From Streptococcus parasanguinis (GTDB lineage: Bacteria > Bacillota > Bacilli > Lactobacillales > Streptococcaceae): a stretch of 46,539 nucleotides of DNA. Of the stretch, positions 1 through 7,837 are shown piece after piece. Positions within the stretch are counted from its first letter, which is position 1. Every line of letters starts with the position of its first letter. The stretch spans positions 1-46,539 of the forward strand of contig CAJJKY010000015.1 in NCBI GenBank assembly GCA_905188195.1, in the 5' to 3' direction. The position numbers and the translations under genes are program-made. Under the pieces are notes generated by a model. That model searched no databases, was not told the DNA's origin, and saw only the letters and a program-made list of their open reading frames with translations.

Positions 1-110
1 GTAGGGCTGTAAAAGCTGATGAAATCAGCGTAGTAGAGCCCACTCAACCACTGCATCTTGCTCGACAATCCAAAGACAATTGAGAGGCTAGGACTTTTTT
101 CCAGCCTCTT
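1..110 (+). repeat. Truncated copy of a three-hairpin intergenic repeat (3' part)
   Basis: The first 110 bases match positions 8811-8921 of the complete copy almost base for base, with only a few differences near the 3' end. The part present holds most of the second stem-loop (GGGCT ... AGCCC around GCTGAT/ATCAGC) and the third stem-loop, which ends in AGCCTCT followed by a T run and could act as a terminator. The 5' half lies outside the window. Confidence 0.9.
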
Positions 111-116
111 TTTTTG

Positions 117-183
117 TTTTGTAAAAAATATTTTTTACAAAATGCAAGATATATATTGCAAAATAGAAAATATAGTGTATAAT
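117..183 (+). promoter_or_regulatory. Promoter with perfect palindrome upstream of the small HTH gene
   Basis: Bases 117-142 form a perfect 26-bp palindrome (each arm TTTTGTAAAAAAT). A second inverted repeat, TGCAA-8-TTGCA, lies at 143-160. A TTGCAA -35 (156-161) and TATAAT -10 (178-183) are separated by 16 bp, so the second repeat overlaps the -35 box. The arrangement suggests autoregulation by the downstream HTH protein; that is inference. The palindrome's T-rich end could also form part of the terminator of the preceding repeat. Confidence 0.6.
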
Positions 184-213
184 AGAGCTATAAAAATAAG
201 AAAGGAAAAGCCT

Positions 214-408
214 GTGGCGAAAAATCTCAAATTAAAAATGGCCCGGGTCGAGCATGATATGACCCAGGGGGATCTTGCAGATGCCATTGGAGTGACGCGC
301 CAGACCATCGGTCTGATTGAGGCGGGAAAGTATAACCCAACCCTCAGTCTCTGCCTTGCCATCTGTAAGACCTTGGATAAGACGCTGGATCAACTGTTCT
401 GGGAGTAA
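214..408 (+). CDS. Small XRE-family helix-turn-helix regulator
   Basis: A 64-residue protein made of little more than one helix-turn-helix domain. Visible motifs are MTQGDLADAIGVTRQTI and IEAGKYNPTLSLCLAI, ending in LDQLFWE, which is typical of short stand-alone XRE regulators (YozG-like). The frame is open back to 58, but the GTG at 214 is preferred: it has AAGGAAAA about 7 nt upstream, it places the start downstream of the TATAAT at 178, and the residues before it do not resemble the family. It is followed after 28 bases by two small membrane-protein genes, so it probably controls a three-gene operon from the palindromic promoter region. Regulator family is certain; the ligand or signal is unknown. 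Confidence 0.85.
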   Translation: MAKNLKLKMARVEHDMTQGDLADAIGVTRQTIGLIEAGKYNPTLSLCLAICKTLDKTLDQLFWE

Positions 409-436
409 CAGTTTTAATAATAGAAAGAGGAAGAAT

Positions 437-919
437 ATGAAACAAAAGAAAGAACCAATTGTAAAAGATGAACGGACTATGCTACTGGATGGAAAAATCG
501 CAGGAGAACTTGTCCTTGGCATGACCTGCTTTATTGCCCTATCTGCCTTTGTGAAGTCCAGTATCCTGGACTTAGACCTAGTCGCTTATCTCCCTGAGAT
601 GTTCCTTCTGATTGCCATGGGGGCTTATGCTCTGCTAAGAAGGATCAGTTCAGGGATTGATATCCGAGATGTGTTAGAAAAAGATAGCTGGTTGAGTCGC
701 CTTGGGTCAGGTCTAGTCTTTGCTGTGCTGATGATAGCCATGGATGTGATTGGAAAGCGAGAGGCAACGAGCTTTATCTTGAGTCCCAAGTATCTGATCA
801 AAATTTTATTAGAAATCATCGTTTTTGCCATCCTGACAGATCTGCTTGAAAAACCACTTGCTCTTATCAATCGGAAAAAACAAGAGAAGATCGAGGCAGA
901 GTTAGAGGATGAAGAATAA
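437..919 (+). CDS. Small membrane protein of unknown function (operon with HTH regulator)
   Basis: A 160-residue protein with about four hydrophobic segments (roughly residues 20-40, 52-68, 90-108 and 121-138), a charged N-terminus with VKDERTMLLDGKIAGE and an acidic/basic C-terminal tail. The start at 437 has AGAGGAAG upstream; the longer reading from 317 overlaps the HTH gene and is unlikely. The N-terminal DER-L-K-A-E pattern recurs in the next gene, so the two may be diverged paralogues. Its position after a small XRE regulator is a common arrangement in Firmicutes for regulator plus membrane-protein modules whose function is mostly unknown. No catalytic motif is recognised. Confidence 0.75.
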   Translation: MKQKKEPIVKDERTMLLDGKIAGELVLGMTCFIALSAFVKSSILDLDLVAYLPEMFLLIAMGAYALLRRISSGIDIRDVLEKDSWLSRLGSGLVFAVLMIAMDVIGKREATSFILSPKYLIKILLEIIVFAILTDLLEKPLALINRKKQEKIEAELEDEE

Positions 920-929
920 GGAGAAAGCA

Positions 930-1421
930 ATGAGATTACAATTGCTGAACAAACAGATCATAGATGAACGAGAAGAAGGCTTAGCTAATAAGGCTGGTGC
1001 TGAGACGGCTGGTTTTCTTTTCCTTGCCTTAACTGTTTTTAGTGTGGGATCCATTTTTACATCTAAGGTGGGGCTCAGTCCAATCATGGTGGTAGCCCTA
1101 CTCATCGTCTCAGGATTGTATTACTCTGTTCGTTGTCAACGATTGGGTGTGAAATTTATCAGTTATAGCTATCTAAATGTGACGGGAATTGTAGCAGTAA
1201 CCTCTATTCTTTCCTTGTTCATCTGGGCTCAAAATTTTCAATTAAACCAAGCTGTCTATCAGGCAAATCCCTTCTATTCAAAATTCTTACTGGTACTACC
1301 TATTACCTTTTTACTGAATCTTCCAATTGTATGGGGAGTCAATACCCTTGTAATGCTTCTTGCAAAAGTTGAGAAAAAACGCTATGAAGCCTATCTGGAT
1401 CAATTGGAAAAAGAAGAGTAG
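930..1421 (+). CDS. Small membrane protein, probable paralogue of the preceding gene
   Basis: A 163-residue protein with hydrophobic segments near residues 26-42, 48-63, 85-105 and 122-147, and a charged tail KVEKKRYEAYLDQLEKEE. The N-terminus IIDEREEGLANKAGAE resembles the VKDERTMLLDGKIAGE of the previous protein. An ATG at 909 is in frame, but AAGGAG at 917-922 sits 7 nt before the ATG at 930, so 930 is chosen. It may belong to a DUF6773-like family, but this is recalled without comparison and is uncertain. It is the last gene of the HTH operon and is closed by a terminator at 1432-1477. Confidence 0.72.
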   Translation: MRLQLLNKQIIDEREEGLANKAGAETAGFLFLALTVFSVGSIFTSKVGLSPIMVVALLIVSGLYYSVRCQRLGVKFISYSYLNVTGIVAVTSILSLFIWAQNFQLNQAVYQANPFYSKFLLVLPITFLLNLPIVWGVNTLVMLLAKVEKKRYEAYLDQLEKEE

Positions 1422-1431
1422 GAAGCTGGAA

Positions 1432-1477
1432 CCCTGGTTTCGTCGTATAAAAGTCTGGGAAACCAGGCTTTTATTTT
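1432..1477 (+). terminator. Rho-independent terminator after the HTH operon
   Basis: CCTGGTTTC at 1433-1441 pairs with GGAAACCAGG around 1459-1467, followed by a T-rich tail. Confidence 0.8.
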
Positions 1478-1490
1478 TCAGTCAAATAAA

Positions 1491-1519
1491 TTGCATTCGT
1501 TTTCTTGGGAGAGTATACT
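1491..1519 (+). promoter_or_regulatory. Probable trhO promoter
   Basis: TTGCAT (1491-1496) and TATACT (1514-1519) with a 17-bp spacer, about 50 nt before the trhO start. Confidence 0.5.
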
Positions 1520-1571
1520 GGTATAGTTGAATGAAAAATTCTGATAATTTAATCTTAGAAAAGAGAATGAC

Positions 1572-2555
1572 ATGGCAAAACCTATTCGTGTATTACTTTA
1601 CTATAAATATGTTCCCATCGAAAACGCAGAACAATTTGCAGCTGATCACTTGGCTTTCTGTAAATCAATCGGCCTTAAAGGTCGTATCTTAGTCGCTGAT
1701 GAAGGAATCAACGGAACCGTATCTGGTGACTACGAAACAACGCAAAAATACATGGACTACGTTCACAGCCTTCCAGGGATGGAAGACCTCTGGTTCAAGA
1801 TCGATGAGGAAGAAGAGCAAGCTTTCAAGAAGATGTTTGTACGTTATAAGAAAGAGATTGTCCACCTTGGTTTAGAAGATGATAATTTCGATAATGACAT
1901 CAATCCTCTTGAAACAACAGGTGCTTACTTGTCACCAAAAGAGTTTAAAGAAGCTCTTCTCGACGAAGATACCGTTGTCCTTGATACTCGGAATGATTAC
2001 GAGTACGATCTTGGTCACTTCCGTGGAGCTATTCGTCCAGACATCCGCAACTTCCGTGAATTGCCACAATGGGTCCGGGATAACAAAGAAAAATTCATGG
2101 ACAAACGCGTTGTCGTCTACTGTACTGGTGGAGTCCGCTGTGAGAAATTCTCAGGTTGGATGGTGCGTGAAGGCTACAAAGATGTTGGTCAATTGCATGG
2201 TGGAATCGCCACTTACGGGAAAGATCCAGAAGTTCAAGGCGAACTGTGGGATGGGAAAATGTACGTCTTTGACGAGCGGATTGCAGTCGATGTCAACCAT
2301 GTCGATCCAAGCGTTGTCGGCAAAGACTGGTTTGATGGAACACCATGCGAACGCTATGTCAACTGTGGAAATCCTTTCTGTAACCGTCGCATCTTGACCT
2401 CAGAAGAAAACGAAGACAAGTACCTCCGTGGCTGCTCACATGAGTGCCGGGTTCACCCTCGCAATCGTTATGTTGAAGAACACAACTTGTCACAAGCAGA
2501 GGTTGCTGAGCGTTTAGCCCTTATCGGTGAGACGCTTGATGGAGCACCTGCATAA
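1572..2555 (+). CDS. trhO: tRNA uridine(34) 5-hydroxylase, rhodanese family (TrhO/YceA)
   Basis: A 327-residue cytoplasmic protein of the TrhO (YceA/YbfQ) family, which hydroxylates U34 of certain tRNAs in an oxygen-dependent route to 5-methoxyuridine-type modifications. The N-terminal acylphosphatase-like domain carries the family motif ILVADEGINGTVSG. The central rhodanese domain has the active-site loop YCTGGVRCEKFSGWM with catalytic Cys184. The C-terminal region has clustered cysteines (CERYVNCGNPFCNRR ... CSHEC) that may bind metal. Length is normal for streptococcal members. The start ATG at 1572 has only a weak AAGAGA ribosome site. The gene is monocistronic between its own promoter and terminator. 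Confidence 0.93.
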   Translation: MAKPIRVLLYYKYVPIENAEQFAADHLAFCKSIGLKGRILVADEGINGTVSGDYETTQKYMDYVHSLPGMEDLWFKIDEEEEQAFKKMFVRYKKEIVHLGLEDDNFDNDINPLETTGAYLSPKEFKEALLDEDTVVLDTRNDYEYDLGHFRGAIRPDIRNFRELPQWVRDNKEKFMDKRVVVYCTGGVRCEKFSGWMVREGYKDVGQLHGGIATYGKDPEVQGELWDGKMYVFDERIAVDVNHVDPSVVGKDWFDGTPCERYVNCGNPFCNRRILTSEENEDKYLRGCSHECRVHPRNRYVEEHNLSQAEVAERLALIGETLDGAPA

Positions 2556-2563
2556 TGGAAACA

Positions 2564-2590
2564 AACAGTCTGAAAGCTCAGGCTGTTTTT
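2564..2590 (+). terminator. Rho-independent terminator after trhO
   Basis: AACAGTCTGA (2564-2573) pairs with TCAGGCTGTT (2578-2587) with one G-T pair and a 4-nt loop, followed by a T run. Confidence 0.88.
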
Positions 2591-2613
2591 ATATGGAAAT
2601 TGATTGAAAATTG

Positions 2614-2622
2614 TGCTATACT
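2614..2622 (+). promoter_or_regulatory. Extended -10 promoter of the DUF4299 gene
   Basis: TGC followed directly by TATACT (2617-2622); the -35 region is weak (TGGAAA at 2594-2599, 17-bp spacing). Confidence 0.55.
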
Positions 2623-2654
2623 TTAGGTAAGCGATTTCACAAAGGAGAAAACAA

Positions 2655-3560
2655 ATGAGTATCGTGTTTTCAATCAAAAATAAAAAGAGCTTATTTGGCT
2701 ATCAGAAAGTACTCGCAGCACAGGAAGTTCTTAAATTAGTTGAAGGGTTAACAACTTACAACTATGATCCTGCCACCCTTCATCGTCCCTTAAATGATTT
2801 TGAAGGCTTGAACTGTATCGTATTTGGTAAGAGCGGTCTTCCTCTGCAGTTACGCTATTTTGATGAGGAAGAGTCTTATCAGATTCAGGTGCCCTCTTTT
2901 GCGATAGAAGAAGATTGGCAGTTGGCCCTTCGATGGCTTAGTCGCCTCGCAGAAGTATTAGGAACGGAGATTGTGGCCAGTGACGGCGTGAGCTATACTC
3001 CAGATTCTGTTTTCCATTTTGATTATGAAGTCGTCATCCTAGAAACGCTGGGTAATGTGACGAAAGAAAAAGATCTAAAAGAGTTTGAAGTACAAGGCTT
3101 CGCTCATCCAGTCTATTTGGATCGGGATACAGTGCAGGAAGTCTTGAACCATGTCCATCCACTAGAAGCCTACTCTGCCTTTATCAAGAAGATTCAATAT
3201 AGTGCAGCATATTTCAGTCAAGTCCGTTTTTATCAACAGGAGGAGACAGGAGCCTTCTTAGCCAGCTATAGCTTGACAGAAGATACGGATACGGTCTTGC
3301 CAAGCGTGCCACATGTTCCTGCAGAATATGTAGAAATTGTGGGCTTAGCGGGTATCATTGATTGGCGAGTTCTATTGGTTGCGATCGATGGAGATCCGGA
3401 TAAGCCAGAGAATTACCATCCAATTGGGTCTCTTGCTCTGAAGAACCTTATAGAAGCGCTAGAGCCAGATGAATACCAGCTGCTAGATGCTAGTCAAATT
3501 GAAATCAAAAAATTGTCCAAAGAACGGTTGCTAGAATTAGCGCAGTTGGAAAACAAGTAA
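2655..3560 (+). CDS. DUF4299 family protein
   Basis: A 301-residue soluble, acidic protein without signal peptide or membrane segment, starting MSIVFSIKNKKSLFGYQKVL. The overall sequence matches my recollection of the DUF4299 family found in streptococci and relatives; its biochemical role is unknown. AAGGAG lies 7 nt before the ATG. The gene has its own extended -10 promoter and a long terminator, so it is expressed alone. No catalytic motif is evident. Confidence 0.75.
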   Translation: MSIVFSIKNKKSLFGYQKVLAAQEVLKLVEGLTTYNYDPATLHRPLNDFEGLNCIVFGKSGLPLQLRYFDEEESYQIQVPSFAIEEDWQLALRWLSRLAEVLGTEIVASDGVSYTPDSVFHFDYEVVILETLGNVTKEKDLKEFEVQGFAHPVYLDRDTVQEVLNHVHPLEAYSAFIKKIQYSAAYFSQVRFYQQEETGAFLASYSLTEDTDTVLPSVPHVPAEYVEIVGLAGIIDWRVLLVAIDGDPDKPENYHPIGSLALKNLIEALEPDEYQLLDASQIEIKKLSKERLLELAQLENK

Positions 3561-3573
3561 AAAATATCGCAGT

Positions 3574-3632
3574 GAACTGTCCCTTCGACGTTTGATCCTA
3601 AAAATCTAACGTCTGGGAGCAGTTCTTTTTTA
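3574..3632 (+). terminator. Long-stem terminator after the DUF4299 gene
   Basis: Nested complementary arms GAACTG/CAGTTC, CCC/GGG and GACGTT/AACGTC between 3574 and 3625 form one long hairpin, followed by a run of T. Confidence 0.85.
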
Positions 3633-3673
3633 TACTCCTTCCTTTGATCAAAAACCAATGACTAGGCTAATTA

Positions 3674-3682
3674 TGGTATAAT
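3674..3682 (+). promoter_or_regulatory. Extended -10 promoter of the phosphorylase-ECF operon
   Basis: TGG followed by TATAAT (3677-3682), 35 nt before the preferred start codon; no good -35 at 17 bp. Confidence 0.6.
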
Positions 3683-3717
3683 AGGGGCCTAGAAGTAGAA
3701 TGAAAGAGGTGCACGAA

Positions 3718-4491
3718 ATGCTGTTAGAAGAATTTGATGCCAATCGACAGGCGATTATCAATCCACAAGACTTACACCAACCAATTGAAGGATTTCCCAA
3801 AGTAGTCATTTCTTGCTTTTCAAGAGTAACTTTTGCTCGCCTCCTTGAAAATTATGAACATGAGGTCATTGCAAGAACCTCCATGGCCAATTTTGAAGTC
3901 CTGGTCTATGGGATCACTATTGGAGACCAACAGATTGGTGCCTTTAATGCACCCGTTGGGGCTGCTTCCTGTGTGGGGATTATAGAGGACCTGATTCAAT
4001 TTGGGATGGAAAAACTGGTGCTCTTTGGAACCTGTGGGGTTTTAGACCGTGATATCGAAGCAACCTCCATCATCATTCCAACGGCTGCTCTTCGCGACGA
4101 GGGGACCAGTTACCACTATCTTCCGGCTAGTGATGAAGTGGAAGTAAACAAGAAAACCCTCCCTCTCTTCCAAGCCTTTCTGGACAGTCACAAGGTTTCT
4201 TATCAGTCAGGAAAAGTGTGGACGACAGATGCACCCTACCGGGAAACCATCGACAAGATGAAGCGACGAAAGGAAGCAGGAGCCATCTGTGTGGATATGG
4301 AATGTTCGGCAGTGGCAGCCTTAGCAGCTTATAGGGGCTTTGAGCTCTGCCATTTCTTCTACGCAGCAGACCACCTCTCGGAAGAAAAATGGGATATCCG
4401 AACCTTATCTAGTCATGAGGATTTAGATAGCAAGGATCGAATCGCGGATTTGGCCATCCAATTTGCGCTCTTTTGGGAAAAGGCAAACTAA
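3718..4491 (+). CDS. Nucleoside phosphorylase (PNP/UDP family)
   Basis: A 257-residue cytoplasmic enzyme of the PNP/UDP phosphorylase superfamily, which splits nucleosides with phosphate to a base and ribose-1-phosphate. Family features include GITIGDQQIGAFNAPVGA, the phosphate/ribose-site segment LVLFGTCGVL, and AICVDMECSAVAALA, where Asp-Met-Glu contacts the ribose. The exact base cannot be read; uridine-phosphorylase-like or purine are both possible. An in-frame ATG at 3700 exists, but AGAGGTG sits about 6 nt before the ATG at 3718, so 3718 is preferred. The ecfA reading frame begins on the base after the stop codon, which suggests the transporter handles a nucleoside, base or related compound, though this is inference. 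Confidence 0.82.
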   Translation: MLLEEFDANRQAIINPQDLHQPIEGFPKVVISCFSRVTFARLLENYEHEVIARTSMANFEVLVYGITIGDQQIGAFNAPVGAASCVGIIEDLIQFGMEKLVLFGTCGVLDRDIEATSIIIPTAALRDEGTSYHYLPASDEVEVNKKTLPLFQAFLDSHKVSYQSGKVWTTDAPYRETIDKMKRRKEAGAICVDMECSAVAALAAYRGFELCHFFYAADHLSEEKWDIRTLSSHEDLDSKDRIADLAIQFALFWEKAN

Positions 4492-6195
4492 ATGAAAGAA
4501 GCAATGATTGAACTGAAGGATTTTTCCTTCCAGTATAAGGCTCAGTCTGAGCCGACCTTAAAGGGGATTAACCTGACCATCTACGAGGGGGAAAAGGTCC
4601 TGATTGTGGGACCATCTGGCTCTGGTTAGTCAACCATTGGTCAGTGTCTAAACGGGATTATTCCCAATATCTATAAGGGAACCAGTAGTGGGCAATTTCT
4701 CATTCAGGGGACAGAAGCCTTTGATCATAGTATTTATGAAAAATCTCACTTGGTCAGTACGGTTTTACAGGATACGGATGGCCAGTTTATCGGTCTTAGT
4801 GTCGCAGAAGACTTGGCTTTTGCCCTTGAAAATGACATGGTGGAGCTGGGAACGATGAAAGAGCGTGTGCAGAGTTGGGCAGAGCGCTTGGACTTGAGCA
4901 AGCTCTTGGACCATCGGCCTCAAGATTTATCCGGTGGGCAAAAACAGAGGGTGAGCTTAGCTGGCGTCCTGATCGACGAAAGTCCGATCCTGCTCTTTGA
5001 TGAGCCACTGGCTAATCTAGATCCCAAGTCGGGTCAGGATATCATTGATCTAATCGATCAAATTCATGAAGAACAGGGGACAACCACCATTATCATCGAA
5101 CACCGTTTGGAGGATGTGCTCTATCGTCCCATTGATCGGGTCATCTTGATCAATCAAGGGCAAGTCCTCTTTAATGGGGAGCCAGATGATTTGTTGAGAA
5201 CGACACTGCTAGCTGAAAATGGGATTCGTGAACCTCTGTATTTAACAACTCTTCGCCAGCTAGGGCAGAATATCGATCAATTGGAGCATCTAGATCGTCT
5301 AGAAGATATCGAGCTTACTGGTGTGAATCGTTCCATTCCAGAAGCGACCTTTACAAAAACTGGGGAAGCAGAAGAACTATTGAAGTTGGAGCAGATTTCC
5401 TTTGCCTATCAAGAAAATCATCCGATCTTAAAAAATATATCCCTCAGTATACCTAAGGGGCAGCGCTTAGCGATTGTCGGGAAGAATGGGGCAGGGAAAT
5501 CAACTCTTGCGAAAGCCATCTGTGGATTCATTACCACAGAAGGACAATACACCTCTAGAGGTGAAGATATCAAGCAGGAGAGTGTCAAGGAACGGGCAGA
5601 GCGAGTCGGCTATGTCCTGCAAAACCCCAATCAAATGATTTCGACCAATATGATTTTTGACGAAGTTGCTCTAGGTTTGCGCTTGCGGGGTGTCGCTGAA
5701 GAAGACATCAAAGAGCGTGTCTATCAAGCACTGAAAACTTGTGGTCTCTATGAGTTTCGTAAATGGCCGATTTCTGCTCTCTCATATGGGCAAAAGAAAC
5801 GGGTGACCATCGCCTCTATACTAGTTTTAGGACCAGAAATTTTGGTCTTGGACGAGCCGACAGCAGGTCAGGACCAGCGCAATTACACTGAAATCATGGA
5901 ATTTCTAGATAGCTTGCAAGAAAAAGGCCATACCATTGTCATGATTACCCATGATATGCAGCTGATGTTGGATTATTCTGATCGTGCCCTTGTAGTATCA
6001 GACGGACAAATTCTAGCAGATCTCCCACCTGCAGAGCTGTTCACTCATCCGGATATTTTACAAGAGGCTAATCTCAAAGAGACTTCGATTTTTGCCTTAG
6101 CCAATCGATTAGGAATGGATCCCTTGGCGCTAACGCAGTTTTATATGCAACAGAAAGGAGCAGGTCATGAATCATCGATTAGTCGGCTACCATGA
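4492..6195 (+). pseudogene. Double-ABC ECF transporter ATPase, interrupted by an amber codon in the first Walker A
   Basis: Read through, this frame encodes a roughly 567-residue ATPase with two fused ABC domains, as in energy-coupling-factor transporters. In domain 1 the Walker A would read GPSGSG-K-ST, but the lysine codon (codon 46, 4627-4629) is TAG; AAG to TAG is one base change. Everything downstream stays open: LSGGQKQR at about residue 146 and LLFDEP in domain 1; in domain 2 an intact GKNGAGKST (Lys336), LSYGQKKR and LVLDEP. The start ATG at 4492 directly follows the phosphorylase stop. After the TAG the only early in-frame starts are a TTG at 4750 and later ATGs without a clear ribosome site, and these would drop the first Walker A. 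Either the gene is recently inactivated, or the stop is suppressed, or the base is a sequencing error. ecfT overlaps the 3' end. Confidence 0.9.
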
Positions 6196-6886
6196 GGGGA
6201 CGAGTTTTCTTCATCGCCTTTCAGGTGCGAGTAAGTTACTCTTTCTTCTTTTTGTATCTCTTGCGGCCATGTTGAGTTATGATACCCGGCTCCTTCTAGG
6301 AATTGGTGTGGGCGCCTTGCTGTTATTCTCTACAGCTCGTATTCGATTTCGGGATATTTCATTTGTACTTGCATTTGCTCTTGTTTTTGCACTGTTAAAT
6401 GTTGTCATGGTCTATCTCTTTGCCCCTCAGTATGGTGTAGAGATCTACGGGGCAAAGACGGTACTAATGAAGGGGTGGGGCTCCTATAGTATCACCTCGC
6501 AGGAACTCTTTTATCTTTTTAATCTAGCTCTTAAGTATGTCTGTACCATACCTCTAGCCTTGATTTTTTTGATGACGACCCATCCTAGTCAGTTTGCTTC
6601 AAGCCTCAACCAAATTGGCGTATCCTACAAGATTGCCTATTCTGTCAGCTTGACTCTGCGCTACATTCCTGACGTACAAGAAGAATATCAAACGATTAAA
6701 TTGTCTCAGGAAGCCAGAGGGGTAGAGTTGTCCAAAAAGGCCAAGCTGATCAAGCGGATCAAAGGCAATGTGCAAATCATCTCTCCCTTAATCTTTAGCT
6801 CACTTGAGCGGATTGACAGCATTTCTACGGCTATGGAATTACGTCGCTTTGGTAAAAATAAAAAGCGGACCTGGTATTCTCATTAA
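6167..6886 (+). CDS. ecfT: ECF transporter transmembrane component EcfT
   Basis: A 239-residue integral membrane protein of the EcfT/CbiQ family that couples ATP hydrolysis to the substrate-binding S component. It has about five hydrophobic segments between residues 20 and 160. The cytoplasmic coupling-helix motif appears as SQEARGVEL, with a second Arg-rich motif AMELRRFGK near the C-terminus, which in the family contact the ATPase domains. AAAGGAG precedes the start at 6167, and the gene overlaps the ecfA frame by 29 bases. No S-component gene is seen next to it. If the ATPase is truly broken, this protein has no partner from its own operon, unless it shares another ECF ATPase pair elsewhere. 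Confidence 0.88.
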   Translation: MNHRLVGYHEGTSFLHRLSGASKLLFLLFVSLAAMLSYDTRLLLGIGVGALLLFSTARIRFRDISFVLAFALVFALLNVVMVYLFAPQYGVEIYGAKTVLMKGWGSYSITSQELFYLFNLALKYVCTIPLALIFLMTTHPSQFASSLNQIGVSYKIAYSVSLTLRYIPDVQEEYQTIKLSQEARGVELSKKAKLIKRIKGNVQIISPLIFSSLERIDSISTAMELRRFGKNKKRTWYSH

Positions 6887-6889
6887 GCT

Positions 6890-6997
6890 ATGGAAATGAA
6901 AGATTATGGGATGATTCTATCAGCCTTGGCTGTTCTGGTTTTGGGTATTGTCCTGATCTTTGTCAATCAAGGACGTTTTTACAATCCATGGAGGTAA
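6890..6997 (+). CDS. 35-residue single-span membrane peptide in the ECF locus
   Basis: An ATG three bases after the ecfT stop opens a 35-codon frame ending at 6997. The product has a short charged N-terminus (MEMKDYG), one hydrophobic stretch of about 18 residues (ILSALAVLVLGIVLIFV) and a tail ending NQGRFYNPWR. It is short enough to be missed by most gene callers. The positioning between ecfT and the next gene and the clean transmembrane profile favour real coding. There is no obvious ribosome site, so it may be translated by coupling to ecfT. It is possibly an accessory subunit of the transporter; this is unproven. Confidence 0.6.
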   Translation: MEMKDYGMILSALAVLVLGIVLIFVNQGRFYNPWR

Positions 6998-7001
6998 TGA
7001 C

Positions 7002-7754
7002 ATGTCAGAAACGATTTTAGTAACAGGAGCTTCAGCTGGTTTTGGTCAAGCGATTTGCCGTCGTTTAGTAGCAGATGGATATCGTGTGATCGGATCAGCT
7101 AGACGCATCGATAAATTACAGGCCCTTCAAGAAGAGCTGGGAGAAGCCTTTTATCCCCTGCAAATGGATGTGACGGATCTTTCTCAGGTAGATCATGCAC
7201 TTGCCAGTTTGCCAAAAGCTTGGGAGAGAGTGGATGTTTTGGTCAATAATGCTGGCTTAGCTCTAGGCCTCGCCCCAGCTTATGAAGCAGAGATTGCAGA
7301 CTGGCTGACCATGATTCAGACCAATATTGTCGGCTTGACCTATCTGACAAGGAAAATCTTGCCCCAGATGGTGGAACGAAATGATGGCTATATTATCAAT
7401 TTGGGCTCTACAGCAGGGACTGTGCCTTATCCAGGGGCCAATGTTTACGGGGCATCCAAGGCTTTTGTCAAGCAATTCTCCCTCAATCTTCGGGCGGATC
7501 TAGCTGGCAAGAAGATTCGTGTCAGCAATATTGAACCTGGTCTTTGCGAAGGGACAGAGTTCTCTTCTATTCGCTTTAAAGGAGACGAAAAACGGGTAGA
7601 GGCCCTCTATCGAGATGCCCATGCCATTCAGCCGGAAGACATTGCCAACACCGTAGCTTGGTTGATCCAACAGCCCAAGCATGTCAATGTCAATCGGATT
7701 GAAATCATGCCGGTTTCCCAAACCTTTGGCCCTCAACCTGTTTATCGTGACTAA
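7002..7754 (+). CDS. Short-chain dehydrogenase/reductase (YdfG-like, NADP-dependent)
   Basis: A 250-residue classical SDR oxidoreductase. The nucleotide-binding glycine motif TGASAGFG lies at residues 8-15, NNAG near 85-90, the catalytic serine in LGSTAG, and the YGASK catalytic Tyr-Lys pair follows. The sequence resembles YdfG-type enzymes that act on 3-hydroxy acids and serine/threonine, but substrate cannot be assigned. GGAGG at 6990-6994, inside the end of the small membrane peptide gene, is about 7 nt before the ATG at 7002; the longer frame from 6960 is therefore rejected. It is the last gene of the phosphorylase-ECF operon and is followed by a terminator. Confidence 0.88.
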   Translation: MSETILVTGASAGFGQAICRRLVADGYRVIGSARRIDKLQALQEELGEAFYPLQMDVTDLSQVDHALASLPKAWERVDVLVNNAGLALGLAPAYEAEIADWLTMIQTNIVGLTYLTRKILPQMVERNDGYIINLGSTAGTVPYPGANVYGASKAFVKQFSLNLRADLAGKKIRVSNIEPGLCEGTEFSSIRFKGDEKRVEALYRDAHAIQPEDIANTVAWLIQQPKHVNVNRIEIMPVSQTFGPQPVYRD

Positions 7755-7763
7755 AAAGAGAAG

Positions 7764-7794
7764 CAACCACTCCACATGGGGTTGGTTGTTTTTT
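7764..7794 (+). terminator. Rho-independent terminator after the SDR gene
   Basis: CAACCACTCC pairs with GGGGTTGGTTG with one bulge, followed by six or more T. Confidence 0.8.
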
Positions 7795-7804
7795 ATCTTT
7801 CCTC

Positions 7805-7813
7805 TGGTATAAT
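7805..7813 (+). promoter_or_regulatory. Extended -10 promoter of the PfkB kinase gene
   Basis: TGG followed by TATAAT (7808-7813), 24 nt before the ATG. Confidence 0.6.
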
Positions 7814-7837
7814 AGAAGGCAAAGTAAGGAGAAAAAG

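Noticed and set aside
1879..2397. 172-codon frame inside trhO on the same strand
   Set aside because: Shifted shadow of trhO; its composition is unlike a protein, and trhO is intact.
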